Notes: generated from the sequence alone by a model not told the origin. Shown: positions 13,805-20,546, counted from the stretch's first letter. The stretch is 23,906 bases of DNA from UMGS1649 sp964481385 (GCA_964481385.1 CAYZTN010000013.1:1-23906); one strand, 5' to 3'. Numbers and translations: made by a program.

Positions 13805-14041
13805 ATGCCAAATATTAAATCTGCTATAAAAAGAGTAAAAGTCAACAAATCTAATAACGACGAAAATAAAATAGTAAGAAAAACGTATAGAGACGCTGTT
13901 AAAGCTTTCCAAGCTAACCCAACAGAAGAACTATATAAAGCAGCTGTAAGTAGCGTAGATAAAGCTTGGTCTAAAGGTGTATTGAAAAGAAATACTGCTG
14001 ATAGAAAGAAAGCTAGCCTTGCAAAACTTCTTTCAAAATAG
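13805..14041 (+). CDS. rpsT: 30S ribosomal protein S20
   Basis: S20 is a primary 16S rRNA binder in the 30S body, built of three long helices. The 78-residue protein begins MPNIKSAIKRVKVNKSNNDE and carries VRKTYRDAVKAF and the C-terminal KGVLKRNTADRKKASLAKLL signature. The frame is open further upstream, but the ATG at 13805 has an AAGGAGGGAAA ribosome binding site and the promoter overlaps the upstream part, so the shorter form is right. It is monocistronic, with its own promoter and terminator. The protein is rich in Lys and Asn in line with the AT-rich genome. Confidence 0.96.
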   Translation: MPNIKSAIKRVKVNKSNNDENKIVRKTYRDAVKAFQANPTEELYKAAVSSVDKAWSKGVLKRNTADRKKASLAKLLSK

Positions 14042-14043
14042 TT

Positions 14044-14075
14044 AAAAAAATGAGCCATTCGTGACTCATTTTTTT
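14044..14075. terminator. Bidirectional terminator between rpsT and yabG
   Basis: AAAAAAATGAG pairs with CTCATTTTTTT around a 10-base loop. The run of seven T on each strand lets it serve both the plus-strand rpsT and the convergent minus-strand yabG, whose stop overlaps its end. Confidence 0.85.
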
Positions 14076-14943
14076 ATACACCAGGTATTCCTTCTCTATA
14101 CTGACCTCTAGTTTGTACTCCACCAATTCCTTTTAATCCTTCTCTAGTATTATTTATAATACTTGCTAATGGTGCAAATCTGTCAACCGGCGTAAGCGCT
14201 ACAGTTTGTGCCACTATAATTGGATCCAACATATCTATAAGTACTCTTTTAGGTGCTGACGCAAAATTTGCTCCCGCAGAAATAATAGCTTCATAATATG
14301 ACTGACATGCTCCTGCAAATATAACAAGGTTGTCTAACGAATGTTCATAACGTCTTGCTTCTAATACAGATTCTACAAAATACCTAGAATTCTTGTAATT
14401 ATCTATATTGTACATATCACTTCTTTTTCTAATAAATGCATCATGGCCCGTAAGCACGAGTATATTTGGACGTATTTTTGTAAGTAAATTATACACATGC
14501 CTCGGTTGTTCTGGCTCTGCTATGTTATATACATGAGCTATGACACCCATTTTTTTATACACATCCTTACATTTTCTTGCATAATCTATATCTCCATCTA
14601 TATGTAAAACAACTCCTGGCTTTTTATATATAGCATCTTTAGCATATATTGGAGTCTGTTCAGTTACATAACTCGTACTAGCACTTCTCAAATTAAATCT
14701 ACTTTTTATGCCTGAATACGACCTACTTAATCTTTCATCAAATCTTTTGTTGTTTATATTAATCATTCTAGTCTCTTCATCTTTAGTTATATATTTTAAA
14801 TCATATATCGGCGCATCCGCCAAAATACGCACAGTCATCCCCACTAAGTCAACCATATCTCCTCTAATTCCTGTTATTTTAAACAAGACATCATAATTAT
14901 ATGATTTTCTTGCTACTGTATCTCCTATTTTAAATTGTGACAT
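14074..14943 (-). CDS. yabG: Sporulation-specific cysteine protease YabG
   Basis: YabG (peptidase family U57) cleaves spore coat and morphogenetic proteins late in sporulation, and in Clostridioides processes pre-proSleC and CspBA. The 289 residues show an N-terminal SH3-like segment (FKIGDTVARKSYNYDVLFKI, then DLVGMTVRILADAPIYDL) and a catalytic domain from about 110: PGVVLHIDGD, TGHDA with His167, and FAGACQSYYEA with Cys213, the likely His/Cys dyad. The C-terminal SPxD-type and NNTREGLKGIGGVQTRGQYR region is typical. The ATG at 14943 follows GAGGTGA. It is monocistronic and convergent with rpsT. Its presence strongly indicates an endospore former. Confidence 0.93.
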   Translation of the reverse strand: MSQFKIGDTVARKSYNYDVLFKITGIRGDMVDLVGMTVRILADAPIYDLKYITKDEETRMININNKRFDERLSRSYSGIKSRFNLRSASTSYVTEQTPIYAKDAIYKKPGVVLHIDGDIDYARKCKDVYKKMGVIAHVYNIAEPEQPRHVYNLLTKIRPNILVLTGHDAFIRKRSDMYNIDNYKNSRYFVESVLEARRYEHSLDNLVIFAGACQSYYEAIISAGANFASAPKRVLIDMLDPIIVAQTVALTPVDRFAPLASIINNTREGLKGIGGVQTRGQYREGIPGV

Positions 14944-15045
14944 AAAAATTCACCTCATATAACATTATATGAAGTGATTTGATTTATGTTCGATCACATA
15001 CAAATATTTAAATAAAACGCACGCAAACTTTTTATTTATAGAAAA

Positions 15046-15070
15046 GGCAAAGACCCAAACGATCTTTGCC
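15046..15070 (-). terminator. Terminator after the MazF/PemK-like gene
   Basis: GGCAAAGA pairs with TCTTTGCC around a 9-base loop, 11 bases after the gene's stop. On the minus strand it is followed by TTTTC and an A/T-rich stretch. Confidence 0.75.
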
Positions 15071-15081
15071 ATAAATTATCT

Positions 15082-15465
15082 TCATATTTTAAAACATACC
15101 TTTTCGAAGATAACTCTCTTTTTTACTTTATCCAATTCAATTAGTAAATTTTGAAATTCCGCCTCTTTCAAATAAATCCGCGGTACGATATTCCTTTCTT
15201 CTTCCAATACATAAATCTTATTAAGGTTTACATATGATGAATATTTCAGATACGGTTTAGTAGCGTTGGGTAGCAACAAATACTGGGGTACAGTTTGAAG
15301 CTTACCAGTTGTAATTTTCAACAGTTGTACACTATTTTCAGAAGAAGTATCTTCCAACACAACAAATGGATGTCCTCCCATCCTTGTATCTACCGTTCTT
15401 ACACCTTCCTTGTCATTAAAAACTACATTCCGAAGAAATATAATATCACCTTCAAAATATTTCAT
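15082..15465 (-). CDS. MazF/PemK-like protein without a visible antitoxin
   Basis: A 127-residue protein. The beginning KYFEGDIIFLRNVVFNDKEG, then GGHPFVVLEDTSSENSVQLL and KITTGK, and later YSSYVNLNKIYVLE, follow the beta-barrel layout of the PemK/MazF/CcdB superfamily (GDI start, H/RP-x-V-V-L strand, T/S after the central strand, closing NLxKI strand). MazF toxins are mRNA interferases, but divergent members of this fold need not be nucleases, and I cannot identify catalytic residues with certainty. No antitoxin gene lies up- or downstream. The gene has its own promoter, a purine-rich ribosome binding site (AGGGGGAG) and a terminator. It sits in an accessory stretch between yabG and agrBD and may have been acquired horizontally. 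Confidence 0.5.
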   Translation of the reverse strand: MKYFEGDIIFLRNVVFNDKEGVRTVDTRMGGHPFVVLEDTSSENSVQLLKITTGKLQTVPQYLLLPNATKPYLKYSSYVNLNKIYVLEEERNIVPRIYLKEAEFQNLLIELDKVKKRVIFEKVCFKI

Positions 15466-15518
15466 GCCATTTCTCCCCCTTTTTATTAAAATAAAAGTAA
15501 CTTCTTAATTCCTTGTAT

Positions 15519-15560
15519 ATTATAACACGTTCTCAAATATTATGTCAAGTAATTGCTTGA
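15519..15560 (-). promoter_or_regulatory. Strong promoter and possible operator of the MazF/PemK-like gene
   Basis: On the minus strand a consensus TTGACA (15543-15548) and TATAAT (15519-15524) lie 18 bases apart, with an extended -10 TG (TGTTATAAT). An inverted repeat TCAAG-N6-CTTGA (15545-15560) overlaps the -35, where a repressor could bind. Confidence 0.7.
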
Positions 15561-15589
15561 TTTTTACTTAACATTGTTACAATTTTTTT

Positions 15590-15623
15590 AAAGCCACTCT
15601 AGAACACCTACTAGAATGGCTTT
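15590..15623 (-). terminator. Hairpin downstream of agrD
   Basis: On the minus strand AAAGCCATTCTAG pairs with CTAGAGTGGCTTT (13 bp, one U-G) around an 8-base loop. The U-G pair is an A-C mismatch on the plus strand, so the hairpin belongs to the agrBD transcript. Only three U follow, so it may be a weak terminator or an RNA stabiliser. Confidence 0.65.
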
Positions 15624-15682
15624 AATTGTCGGCTAAATATTTTTGCTTCATTTATACTTCATTTATTACTACATTTATTCAA

Positions 15683-15793
15683 TTATTTTATTAAACTTTT
15701 TGGTGCTTTTGGTGCGTGGAAATACCAAAATACGCTTGTAGTTGTTGTTGATTTAGCATAAGCTTCAACTATCTTTGCTATTAGTTTTTTCAT
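15683..15793 (-). CDS. agrD: AgrD-type cyclic peptide pheromone precursor with Ser at the ring position
   Basis: A 36-residue peptide with an excellent AAGGAGG ribosome binding site before the ATG at 15793. It has the three parts of AgrD: an amphipathic leader (KKLIAKIVEAYAKSTTTT, 2-19), a short aromatic core (SVFWYFH, 20-26), and a proline-rich C-terminal recognition tail (APKAPKSLIK, 27-36). The tail matches the P-K-x-P-K-S pattern of clostridial cyclic lactone autoinducer peptides. In most AgrD peptides the ring residue is Cys, giving a thiolactone. Here the equivalent residue is Ser20 and the peptide has no cysteine at all. A lactone would be expected, as known for Staphylococcus intermedius. 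It lies 65 bases after agrB, the modification and export protease. Confidence 0.85.
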   Translation of the reverse strand: MKKLIAKIVEAYAKSTTTTSVFWYFHAPKAPKSLIK

Positions 15794-15858
15794 AAAATTT
15801 TCCTCCTTATACATTTTAAATTAAAAATATCTCCATGGCAGATACTTTAATTACCTTT

Positions 15859-16476
15859 TTACTCATAGTACGGAAAAAATGTTTCATACCCATACTCATT
15901 TTTAAATAATTTATACATTGTGCGTGTTGTCATTAGATTAATACTAAAAACAGAAAACATTATTAACTCTTGAATACTTTTATCATTAATTAACATCAAA
16001 GATGCTAGATATATAACATTTAACATTACAAATGCTTTAACTTTAGTTTTTCTTCGTAATACTTTATCTACTTTAGGTATTTCAGGAACATCTGCTGGAA
16101 CATAAACCCAAATACAATACATTGCAAATATATAATTTAATATAAACAAAAGAATATACATTTCATGTTTTAAAACAACCATTTTAGGTATATATATTGT
16201 TGCTAAATAAAATATAACCGAACTCGCAAAACATCCTAAATTAGTCTTGGCATGTACTCCACCCACAAATGATTTATATAAAGAAATAACTATAGTTACT
16301 ATTAAAATCTCTTTTAAAATATTTAATATAATTCCTAATACCAAAATACCTATCGCTTTTGGAATATCTTCTACAATTCTCGTTACTCCAAATAACAATA
16401 TTTCTCGTCTTTCTTCTGTATAATTCGTATCTTTTAGCAAATACATTACTATCTTTTGACTCAATTTGTCTATCAT
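15859..16476 (-). CDS. agrB: AgrB family peptide-processing membrane protease
   Basis: AgrB is an integral membrane cysteine endopeptidase that trims the C-terminus of AgrD and closes its ring. The 205 residues contain the hallmark SFVGGVHAKTNLGC with catalytic His75 and Cys82 (spacing of 7, as in Staphylococcus aureus His77/Cys84), and five or six hydrophobic spans. The frame is open to an ATG at 16503, which has no ribosome binding site. The ATG at 16476 is preceded by AGAGGA, so I chose it. The partner agrD follows. No histidine kinase (AgrC) or LytTR response regulator (AgrA) lies in the window, so sensing must be encoded elsewhere or the pair serves another receptor. Confidence 0.9.
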   Translation of the reverse strand: MIDKLSQKIVMYLLKDTNYTEERREILLFGVTRIVEDIPKAIGILVLGIILNILKEILIVTIVISLYKSFVGGVHAKTNLGCFASSVIFYLATIYIPKMVVLKHEMYILLFILNYIFAMYCIWVYVPADVPEIPKVDKVLRRKTKVKAFVMLNVIYLASLMLINDKSIQELIMFSVFSINLMTTRTMYKLFKNEYGYETFFPYYE

Positions 16477-16651
16477 TGTCGTTCCTCTGTGATTATTATA
16501 CATTATTTGTTTTGAGTTTCTAGTTCTTAAACATGAAACAACTCTATTTTGCCATAACTTGTTTTAAAAAAGCAAATAATTACCTTCAAAATAATTTCAC
16601 GCAAATCAAAATACAATTTCACAAAATAAGTAACAGACATTTTGTACACTG

Positions 16652-16702
16652 TATAATATATTATAAAGAAAGGGGCGTATGATATATTATAACTGATATA
16701 TC
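16652..16702. promoter_or_regulatory. Palindromic AT-rich control region between agrB and the plus-strand genes
   Basis: The palindrome TATAATATATTATA (16652-16665) contains a TATAAT on both strands. A second inverted repeat, GATATAT-N8-ATATATC, lies at 16681-16702. They sit in the divergent intergenic region between agrB (minus) and the 53-residue protein (plus). No good -35 is seen 16-18 bases from either -10, so an activator-dependent or alternative-sigma promoter is possible. Confidence 0.35.
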
Positions 16703-16715
16703 ACACAAAATTAAT

Positions 16716-16877
16716 ATGAATAATAACTGTTGTTCTTCTACTAATGATTATACAAATACATGTAACCTATCGAGCAGTTCATCATCTTCTTTTGGAGCCA
16801 GCAATAACTGTTCTTTATGGATAATCATAGGAATAATAATTTTAATATTTCTATTCTGCTTTAATGACAACTATTAA
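16716..16877 (+). CDS. Small Ser/Cys-rich tail-anchored protein (53 aa)
   Basis: A short frame of 53 codons from the ATG at 16716 to TAA at 16875-16877. Residues 1-33 are polar and rich in Asn, Ser and Cys (MNNNCCSSTNDYTNTC, then seven Ser in a row). Residues 34-49 form one hydrophobic helix (LWIIIGIIILIFLFCF) followed by a four-residue NDNY tail. This looks like a small membrane protein with an exposed cysteine-rich N-terminus, a style seen among small sporulation membrane proteins, but I do not recognise the family. The clear polar/hydrophobic partition argues that it is coding. Against it, there is no good ribosome binding site directly upstream. The vanW-like gene follows 63 bases later on the same strand. 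Confidence 0.45.
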   Translation: MNNNCCSSTNDYTNTCNLSSSSSSSFGASNNCSLWIIIGIIILIFLFCFNDNY

Positions 16878-16940
16878 ATTCTTTATTAATCTACGGTTAT
16901 TTTAGCATTATTTGTTCATAATACAAATAGGTGAAGTTAT

Positions 16941-17570
16941 ATGGAACAAAAGAACACTATTTTAACTATACTTTTAGTGTTATTAATTAGTTTAGGTGTT
17001 TTTGCAATTATTAAATTTAACAAAAACACTAACGGAAAAGGGAAAAATATAATTTACGATGAATTAAACAATCAAATAGAAACTAATAATTTACAAAAAG
17101 AAGAAAAGATAGAAAACGTTTGCATTGCAAGCTTTACAACCAACATTACTTATCCTGATGATAAACGTACACATAATATAATTACTTGTTGCAATTACTT
17201 AAATAACTCAATAATAAAAGTAGGGCAAATATTTTCTTTTAATGACAAATTAGGTCCCTTTAGCGAAGAGCAAGGGTACACAGAATCAACTGGTTTTGAC
17301 GCAGAAGGGAAAATAATTCAGATTGTAGGCGGGGGCATTTGCCAAGTATCATCTACTTTGTATAACGTAGCTTTAATATCAAAATTGGAAATTATAGAAA
17401 GAAATGAACATAGCGCACCTGTAGACTATGTTGCGCAAGGAAAAGATGCAACAATATGCTATCCTTATGTAGATTTAAAATTTAGAAATACTAGTAACTC
17501 AGATATCACAGTTAAAGCTATATGCGATGGTAAACAAGTTACAATTGAATTTTGGAATATCAAAAAATAA
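16941..17570 (+). CDS. VanW family membrane-anchored protein
   Basis: A 209-residue protein with an N-terminal anchor (about 7-25) and a VanW domain from about residue 60 to the end. The conserved core is IVGGGICQVSSTLYNVAL (128-145) followed by ERNEHSAPVDYVAQGKDATI (153-172). VanW-domain proteins often occur next to vancomycin-resistance genes or fused to other cell-wall domains in Firmicutes. Their biochemical role is not settled, so I name only the family. No vanXY or two-component genes are nearby, hence resistance is unlikely. The ATG at 16941 has AGGTGAAG upstream. A terminator overlaps its stop codon. It is convergent with the yabP-yabQ-divIC group. Confidence 0.88.
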   Translation: MEQKNTILTILLVLLISLGVFAIIKFNKNTNGKGKNIIYDELNNQIETNNLQKEEKIENVCIASFTTNITYPDDKRTHNIITCCNYLNNSIIKVGQIFSFNDKLGPFSEEQGYTESTGFDAEGKIIQIVGGGICQVSSTLYNVALISKLEIIERNEHSAPVDYVAQGKDATICYPYVDLKFRNTSNSDITVKAICDGKQVTIEFWNIKK

Positions 17571-17594
17571 GGCAGTCTAAATCGCTGTCTTATT
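17566..17594 (+). terminator. Terminator of the VanW-family gene
   Basis: AATAAGGCAG pairs with CTGTCTTATT (10 bp with one G-U on the plus strand) around a 9-base loop, followed by TATTTA. It overlaps both the stop of the vanW-like gene and the last bases of divIC. Confidence 0.65.
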
Positions 17595-17904
17595 TATTTA
17601 CATCTATAAATATTTTTTCATATGGTTTTATAAGTCCTAACTCAGACCTAGCTATCTCTTCCATAAACTCTGTTGTATTCGTTTTAGATTTAATTTCATT
17701 TATTTTTTCAACTCTTTCATTAGCATCCGTTATCTTTGACTCTATATCTGCTATTTTCACATCATATTCATTTATACTAAGCTGTTGTGTAAAAAAAGTA
17801 TATACAAAATACACAGTAAAAGCAACTAGAATAACTCTTATATAATCTAGTTCCAACTTTTTCTTTTTTTTTGCACTTTTTTGAACACTACCTGCTCTTG
17901 ACAT
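17590..17904 (-). CDS. DivIC/FtsB-like septum formation initiator
   Basis: A 104-residue bitopic membrane protein: basic cytoplasmic N-terminus (KSAKKKKKLELDY), one transmembrane helix (about 21-38), then an extracytoplasmic coiled coil (about 47-75, ADIESKITDANERVEKINEI) and the C-terminal FMEEIARSELGLIKPYEKIF block with the family ARxELGxxxP-E pattern. DivIC binds FtsL and DivIB/FtsQ and stabilises the division complex. In Bacillus subtilis divIC follows yabP and yabQ, and the same order is seen here, which supports the call. The ATG at 17904 has GGGAGAT upstream and lies inside the end of yabQ, a 58-base overlap. Confidence 0.88.
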   Translation of the reverse strand: MSRAGSVQKSAKKKKKLELDYIRVILVAFTVYFVYTFFTQQLSINEYDVKIADIESKITDANERVEKINEIKSKTNTTEFMEEIARSELGLIKPYEKIFIDVNK

Positions 17905-18392
17905 ATATCTCCCTCATTTGTTATTGAATTGTTTTTCTTTTGCTTTAAATTTACATAATTAGAATTTATCACATAAAAAGCTTTTTTGCAACATTTAATT
18001 ACAATATTTTTAAAAAAATTTATCTGTTTTGAAAATATTTGTCTAAATATTTCTAATGGTGTAAATATAAACGCAACTATTTTGTTAACGGTATTAATGA
18101 GTCTTAAAAACAACAAAACTAGCTTGTTTCCTACTACGCTAATATAAACTATAATACCTAATATTATTGAAAATATATTATACATTCTTATGCCGTTTAT
18201 CATAAATGCATTTATTGCAATAGTTAATACTATTCCAACTATTATAAAATAAATTATATCCTGAATTGATACAATTATATCTATACATTTTCTACTCTTT
18301 CTTAGTGCCCTAAAAAAATCAAACACAATACCATAAAACACACCTACAAGAGTAAAAACTAAAAAAGAAATTGTCTCTTGCTGCAACTCCAT
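17847..18392 (-). CDS. yabQ: Spore cortex biosynthesis protein YabQ
   Basis: YabQ is a sporulation membrane protein that sits in the outer forespore membrane and is needed for cortex formation in Bacillus. The protein has about 181 residues and four hydrophobic spans in its first half. Its first residues ELQQETISFLVFTLVGVFYG and the FDFFRALRKSRK loop match the family. A cytoplasmic, lysine-rich C-terminus follows. The frame extends to a GTG at 18404, but GTGGAG there serves as ribosome binding site for the ATG at 18392, so I chose that start. The last 19 codons overlap divIC in another frame, longer than the few bases usual for such junctions. Confidence 0.88.
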   Translation of the reverse strand: MELQQETISFLVFTLVGVFYGIVFDFFRALRKSRKCIDIIVSIQDIIYFIIVGIVLTIAINAFMINGIRMYNIFSIILGIIVYISVVGNKLVLLFLRLINTVNKIVAFIFTPLEIFRQIFSKQINFFKNIVIKCCKKAFYVINSNYVNLKQKKNNSITNEGDICQEQVVFKKVQKKRKSWN

Positions 18393-18403
18393 AATCAGCT
18401 CCA

Positions 18404-18679
18404 CTATTTAAATATTTTCCCGAACATTCCACCTTTTTTTTCTTGCGTATTATCACTATATATAAGTGCTATAATTTTACCTTCTACGATTAATTCATTA
18501 TTATCTAAATTTAGTTTATTCATTTTCAAATCATTTCCTTTTATAGTAAGAATTCCTTCTTCTGTTTCTGCAAGTATTAATTCATCATCAAAGCTGTGTA
18601 TATCTAACACACCTGTAATATTCGCTTTCTCCCTGTTCTCCATAATTATATTGTGATTATTTATTTTTTTATCTTCCAC
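18404..18679 (-). CDS. yabP: Sporulation protein YabP (GTG start)
   Basis: YabP is a small cytoplasmic sporulation protein of the YabP/YqfC family, transcribed in the mother cell in Bacillus and required for cortex assembly with YabQ. The 91 residues show the family pattern HNIIMENREKANITGVLDIH and SFDDELILAETEEGILTIKG, with GNDLKMNKLNLDNNELIVEG. It starts with GTG at 18679, 7 bases after AGAGGAGG, and no ATG with a better site is available. yabQ starts 11 bases after its stop. I looked for a sigma-E promoter upstream and found only partial matches. Confidence 0.9.
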   Translation of the reverse strand: MEDKKINNHNIIMENREKANITGVLDIHSFDDELILAETEEGILTIKGNDLKMNKLNLDNNELIVEGKIIALIYSDNTQEKKGGMFGKIFK

Positions 18680-18751
18680 ACAAAAACCTCCTCTGTATAT
18701 AATATATATATATTCAAAGAAGGTTTAATTTATGAAATATTTACGCACATT

Positions 18752-19351
18752 TTAACAACCTTTTTTATCGTCACAATTAGAATATTCTACGAACAAATCT
18801 TTTAGCTTTTCTTGCAATAATTCAGTGTTTTCCTCAGTATAGTACTCTTCCAGCTCCATATCCGAAATAGTGCTTGTATCGTTGTTATGCCCTATAATTT
18901 TACCAGACTTTATAAAATATACATCCGGTACATAAATTCTAGCTACACCAAATTCATCTAACAACAAATATTCTTCTAACATATTTGTTAGTTTAACATA
19001 AAACTCAGAATTTTCCTCTCTATCTTTCATAATATTATAATATAATATCTTACTAACGCCATACTCTTTGGCAATTTCATTCAGATGCTTGACATATGCT
19101 TGACACCAACTACATTCTGGGAAGCCAAAAAAGACAACTGCTCTTTCTGCTTCAAATGCTTTCAAAACTTCTTCTTTGCTTGCATACACATATATATTAT
19201 ATTTTCCTACATTTGTATATTCTTTACTAAATCTTACATTATCCGTTGTAGTTTTACTTGGCAACTTTTTACAGACTAACCATATTACTCCAATTAAAAC
19301 TAAAACCACAACTAGTTGTAGCATAATCTTAATCCATTTGTCATTCAACAT
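18752..19351 (-). CDS. Membrane-tethered thioredoxin-like protein
   Basis: A 199-residue protein with an N-terminal membrane anchor (about 8-27, not a lipobox) and a thioredoxin-fold domain. The redox motif is C-S-W-C at 80-83 in AVVFFGFPECSWCQAYVKHL, and a conserved cis-proline context is YVPDVYFIKSGKIIGH. It should act outside the membrane as a disulfide reductase or isomerase. The C-terminus NCDDKKGC adds a second cysteine pair (193 and 199), uncommon for the family and possibly a redox partner or metal site. It resembles Firmicute proteins called thioredoxin-family or glutaredoxin-like, but I cannot assign a specific role. The ATG at 19351 follows GAGGTGG. It lies between yabP and the LCP gene. 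Confidence 0.75.
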   Translation of the reverse strand: MLNDKWIKIMLQLVVVLVLIGVIWLVCKKLPSKTTTDNVRFSKEYTNVGKYNIYVYASKEEVLKAFEAERAVVFFGFPECSWCQAYVKHLNEIAKEYGVSKILYYNIMKDREENSEFYVKLTNMLEEYLLLDEFGVARIYVPDVYFIKSGKIIGHNNDTSTISDMELEEYYTEENTELLQEKLKDLFVEYSNCDDKKGC

Positions 19352-19418
19352 ACTTACACCACCTCAAAAATAACAACAAATATTTATGTTAATAATACAT
19401 CTACTCAAAAGAGCAAAA

Positions 19419-19457
19419 GTGTTACGGAGTTATGTCCAAAACATAATTCAGTAACAC
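19419..19457 (-). terminator. Terminator after the LCP gene
   Basis: GTGTTAC...GTAACAC closes a roughly 16-bp interrupted stem, and on the minus strand TTTTGCTCTTTTG follows. It begins 11 bases after the LCP stop. The best pairing has one G-U when read on the plus strand, so it may work both ways. Confidence 0.6.
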
Positions 19458-19468
19458 AATATCGTATA

Positions 19469-20470
19469 TTATTCTGCTGCTGCAGGTGCTTTGTACACCC
19501 AATTTGCAACAACTTTTCTTGCCTCTGTTTTGTTTACAAGCACACAGCTTTGTCCATTAGTTGGATTTTCTTCTGTAGCTTGAGGATAATAACCCAGATT
19601 AATTACAGGCATAGCACTTGAAACTATTGTATCTAAATTAATTTCTTTGAATTCACCTACATACTTCATTGCCTCTCTTACTGTAACGTTGGTATTAGTA
19701 GATTCAACAGCCACACTAATTATATTAGGCAAATTATATATATTTTCAGAGCTTATAAGCTGCTTTATTAATTGCTTTACAACCGCTTTTTGCATATTTC
19801 CTCTAGATATATCTCCATCAAGATAACTTCTATACCTTACAAGTTTTTCAACTTGTCCTGAATTCAACCTTGTACCATTTTCAGGCAATTCAAAATAATA
19901 ATTATTAACTTCTTGATAATTCCACCAAATATCTCTCATTTCTTGCGTCGCTTCCAAACCGCCAATTTTTCCAACTATAACAGGTATCATATCTAAATCT
20001 ATAACCATATAATAATCTATTGGATCAACCGCAAGCAATGTTTGAACTTCCTCTAAAAGTGCTTGTGTATATTTACCACCTTGATAAATTGAGTTTATTT
20101 TAAGGTAAGCTCTCCAATTAGTGGTATATGTATCTCTCGGAACAGATAGCATATACAGCTGATTATTTATAGTGTCATACTTCATATAAATAATTGTATC
20201 CGTCCTATAGCCACCTTCATCTGTACCACAAAACAACATTGTAACAACATCTTTCTTAGGCTCATCTTGAACCAACTCAATGGTCGTCACTTCATTACCA
20301 TTTTCATCTAAAGTTACAGTAGCATTAACTCCCATTATTGTGTTTAATTTATATAACGCAATCCATACTAGAATACCAAGAATTGCAACAGTTATATATA
20401 ATTTAGTTAACCTTGTAAACGCGTTCCTTTTAGCTTTCTTCATAAGCTTCTTTTCTTTTTTATCTTTCAC
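19469..20470 (-). CDS. LytR-CpsA-Psr (LCP) family phosphotransferase
   Basis: LCP enzymes transfer undecaprenyl-linked glycopolymers such as teichoic acids or capsule to peptidoglycan. The protein has a basic cytoplasmic tail, one membrane helix (about 23-40) and the LCP domain. The lipid-phosphate-binding residues show as YRTDTIIYMK, LSVPRDTY and KINSIYQGG, and the RYRSYLDGDISRGNMQK block carries further conserved arginines. For the start, an ATG at 20485 falls right at the predicted transcription start and has no ribosome binding site. The GTG at 20470 is preceded by GGAGATGGGG, so I prefer it (333 residues). It has its own promoter and terminator. The C-terminus VYKAPAAAE is short, with no extra domain. 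Confidence 0.88.
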   Translation of the reverse strand: MKDKKEKKLMKKAKRNAFTRLTKLYITVAILGILVWIALYKLNTIMGVNATVTLDENGNEVTTIELVQDEPKKDVVTMLFCGTDEGGYRTDTIIYMKYDTINNQLYMLSVPRDTYTTNWRAYLKINSIYQGGKYTQALLEEVQTLLAVDPIDYYMVIDLDMIPVIVGKIGGLEATQEMRDIWWNYQEVNNYYFELPENGTRLNSGQVEKLVRYRSYLDGDISRGNMQKAVVKQLIKQLISSENIYNLPNIISVAVESTNTNVTVREAMKYVGEFKEINLDTIVSSAMPVINLGYYPQATEENPTNGQSCVLVNKTEARKVVANWVYKAPAAAE

Positions 20471-20491
20471 AAACCCCATCTCCATTTTGAT

Positions 20492-20520
20492 ATTTTAACA
20501 TAATACTATAACTATTTCAA
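20492..20520 (-). promoter_or_regulatory. Promoter of the LCP gene
   Basis: On the minus strand TTGAAA (20515-20520) and TAAAAT (20492-20497) are 17 bases apart, with an extended -10 TG (TGTTAAAAT). The start of transcription, near 20485, leaves a leader of about 15 nt to the GTG start. Confidence 0.65.
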
Positions 20521-20546
20521 GAAAACAATTTATTTTTAATAAATGT

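Noticed and set aside
13750..14058. 102-codon minus-strand frame antisense to rpsT.
   Set aside because: It is a shadow of the conserved S20 gene, which has its own promoter and ribosome binding site.
14963..14990. Sigma-K-like promoter before yabG (AC, 16 bases, CATATAATG on the minus strand).
   Set aside because: The spacing is right, but the predicted transcript start (about 14956) would fall inside the yabG ribosome binding site, so the match is probably chance.
16670..16700. A five-codon leader ORF (MIYYN) with AAAGGGG upstream in front of the 53-residue gene.
   Set aside because: Too short to separate from chance in AT-rich DNA, and there is no attenuator structure around it.
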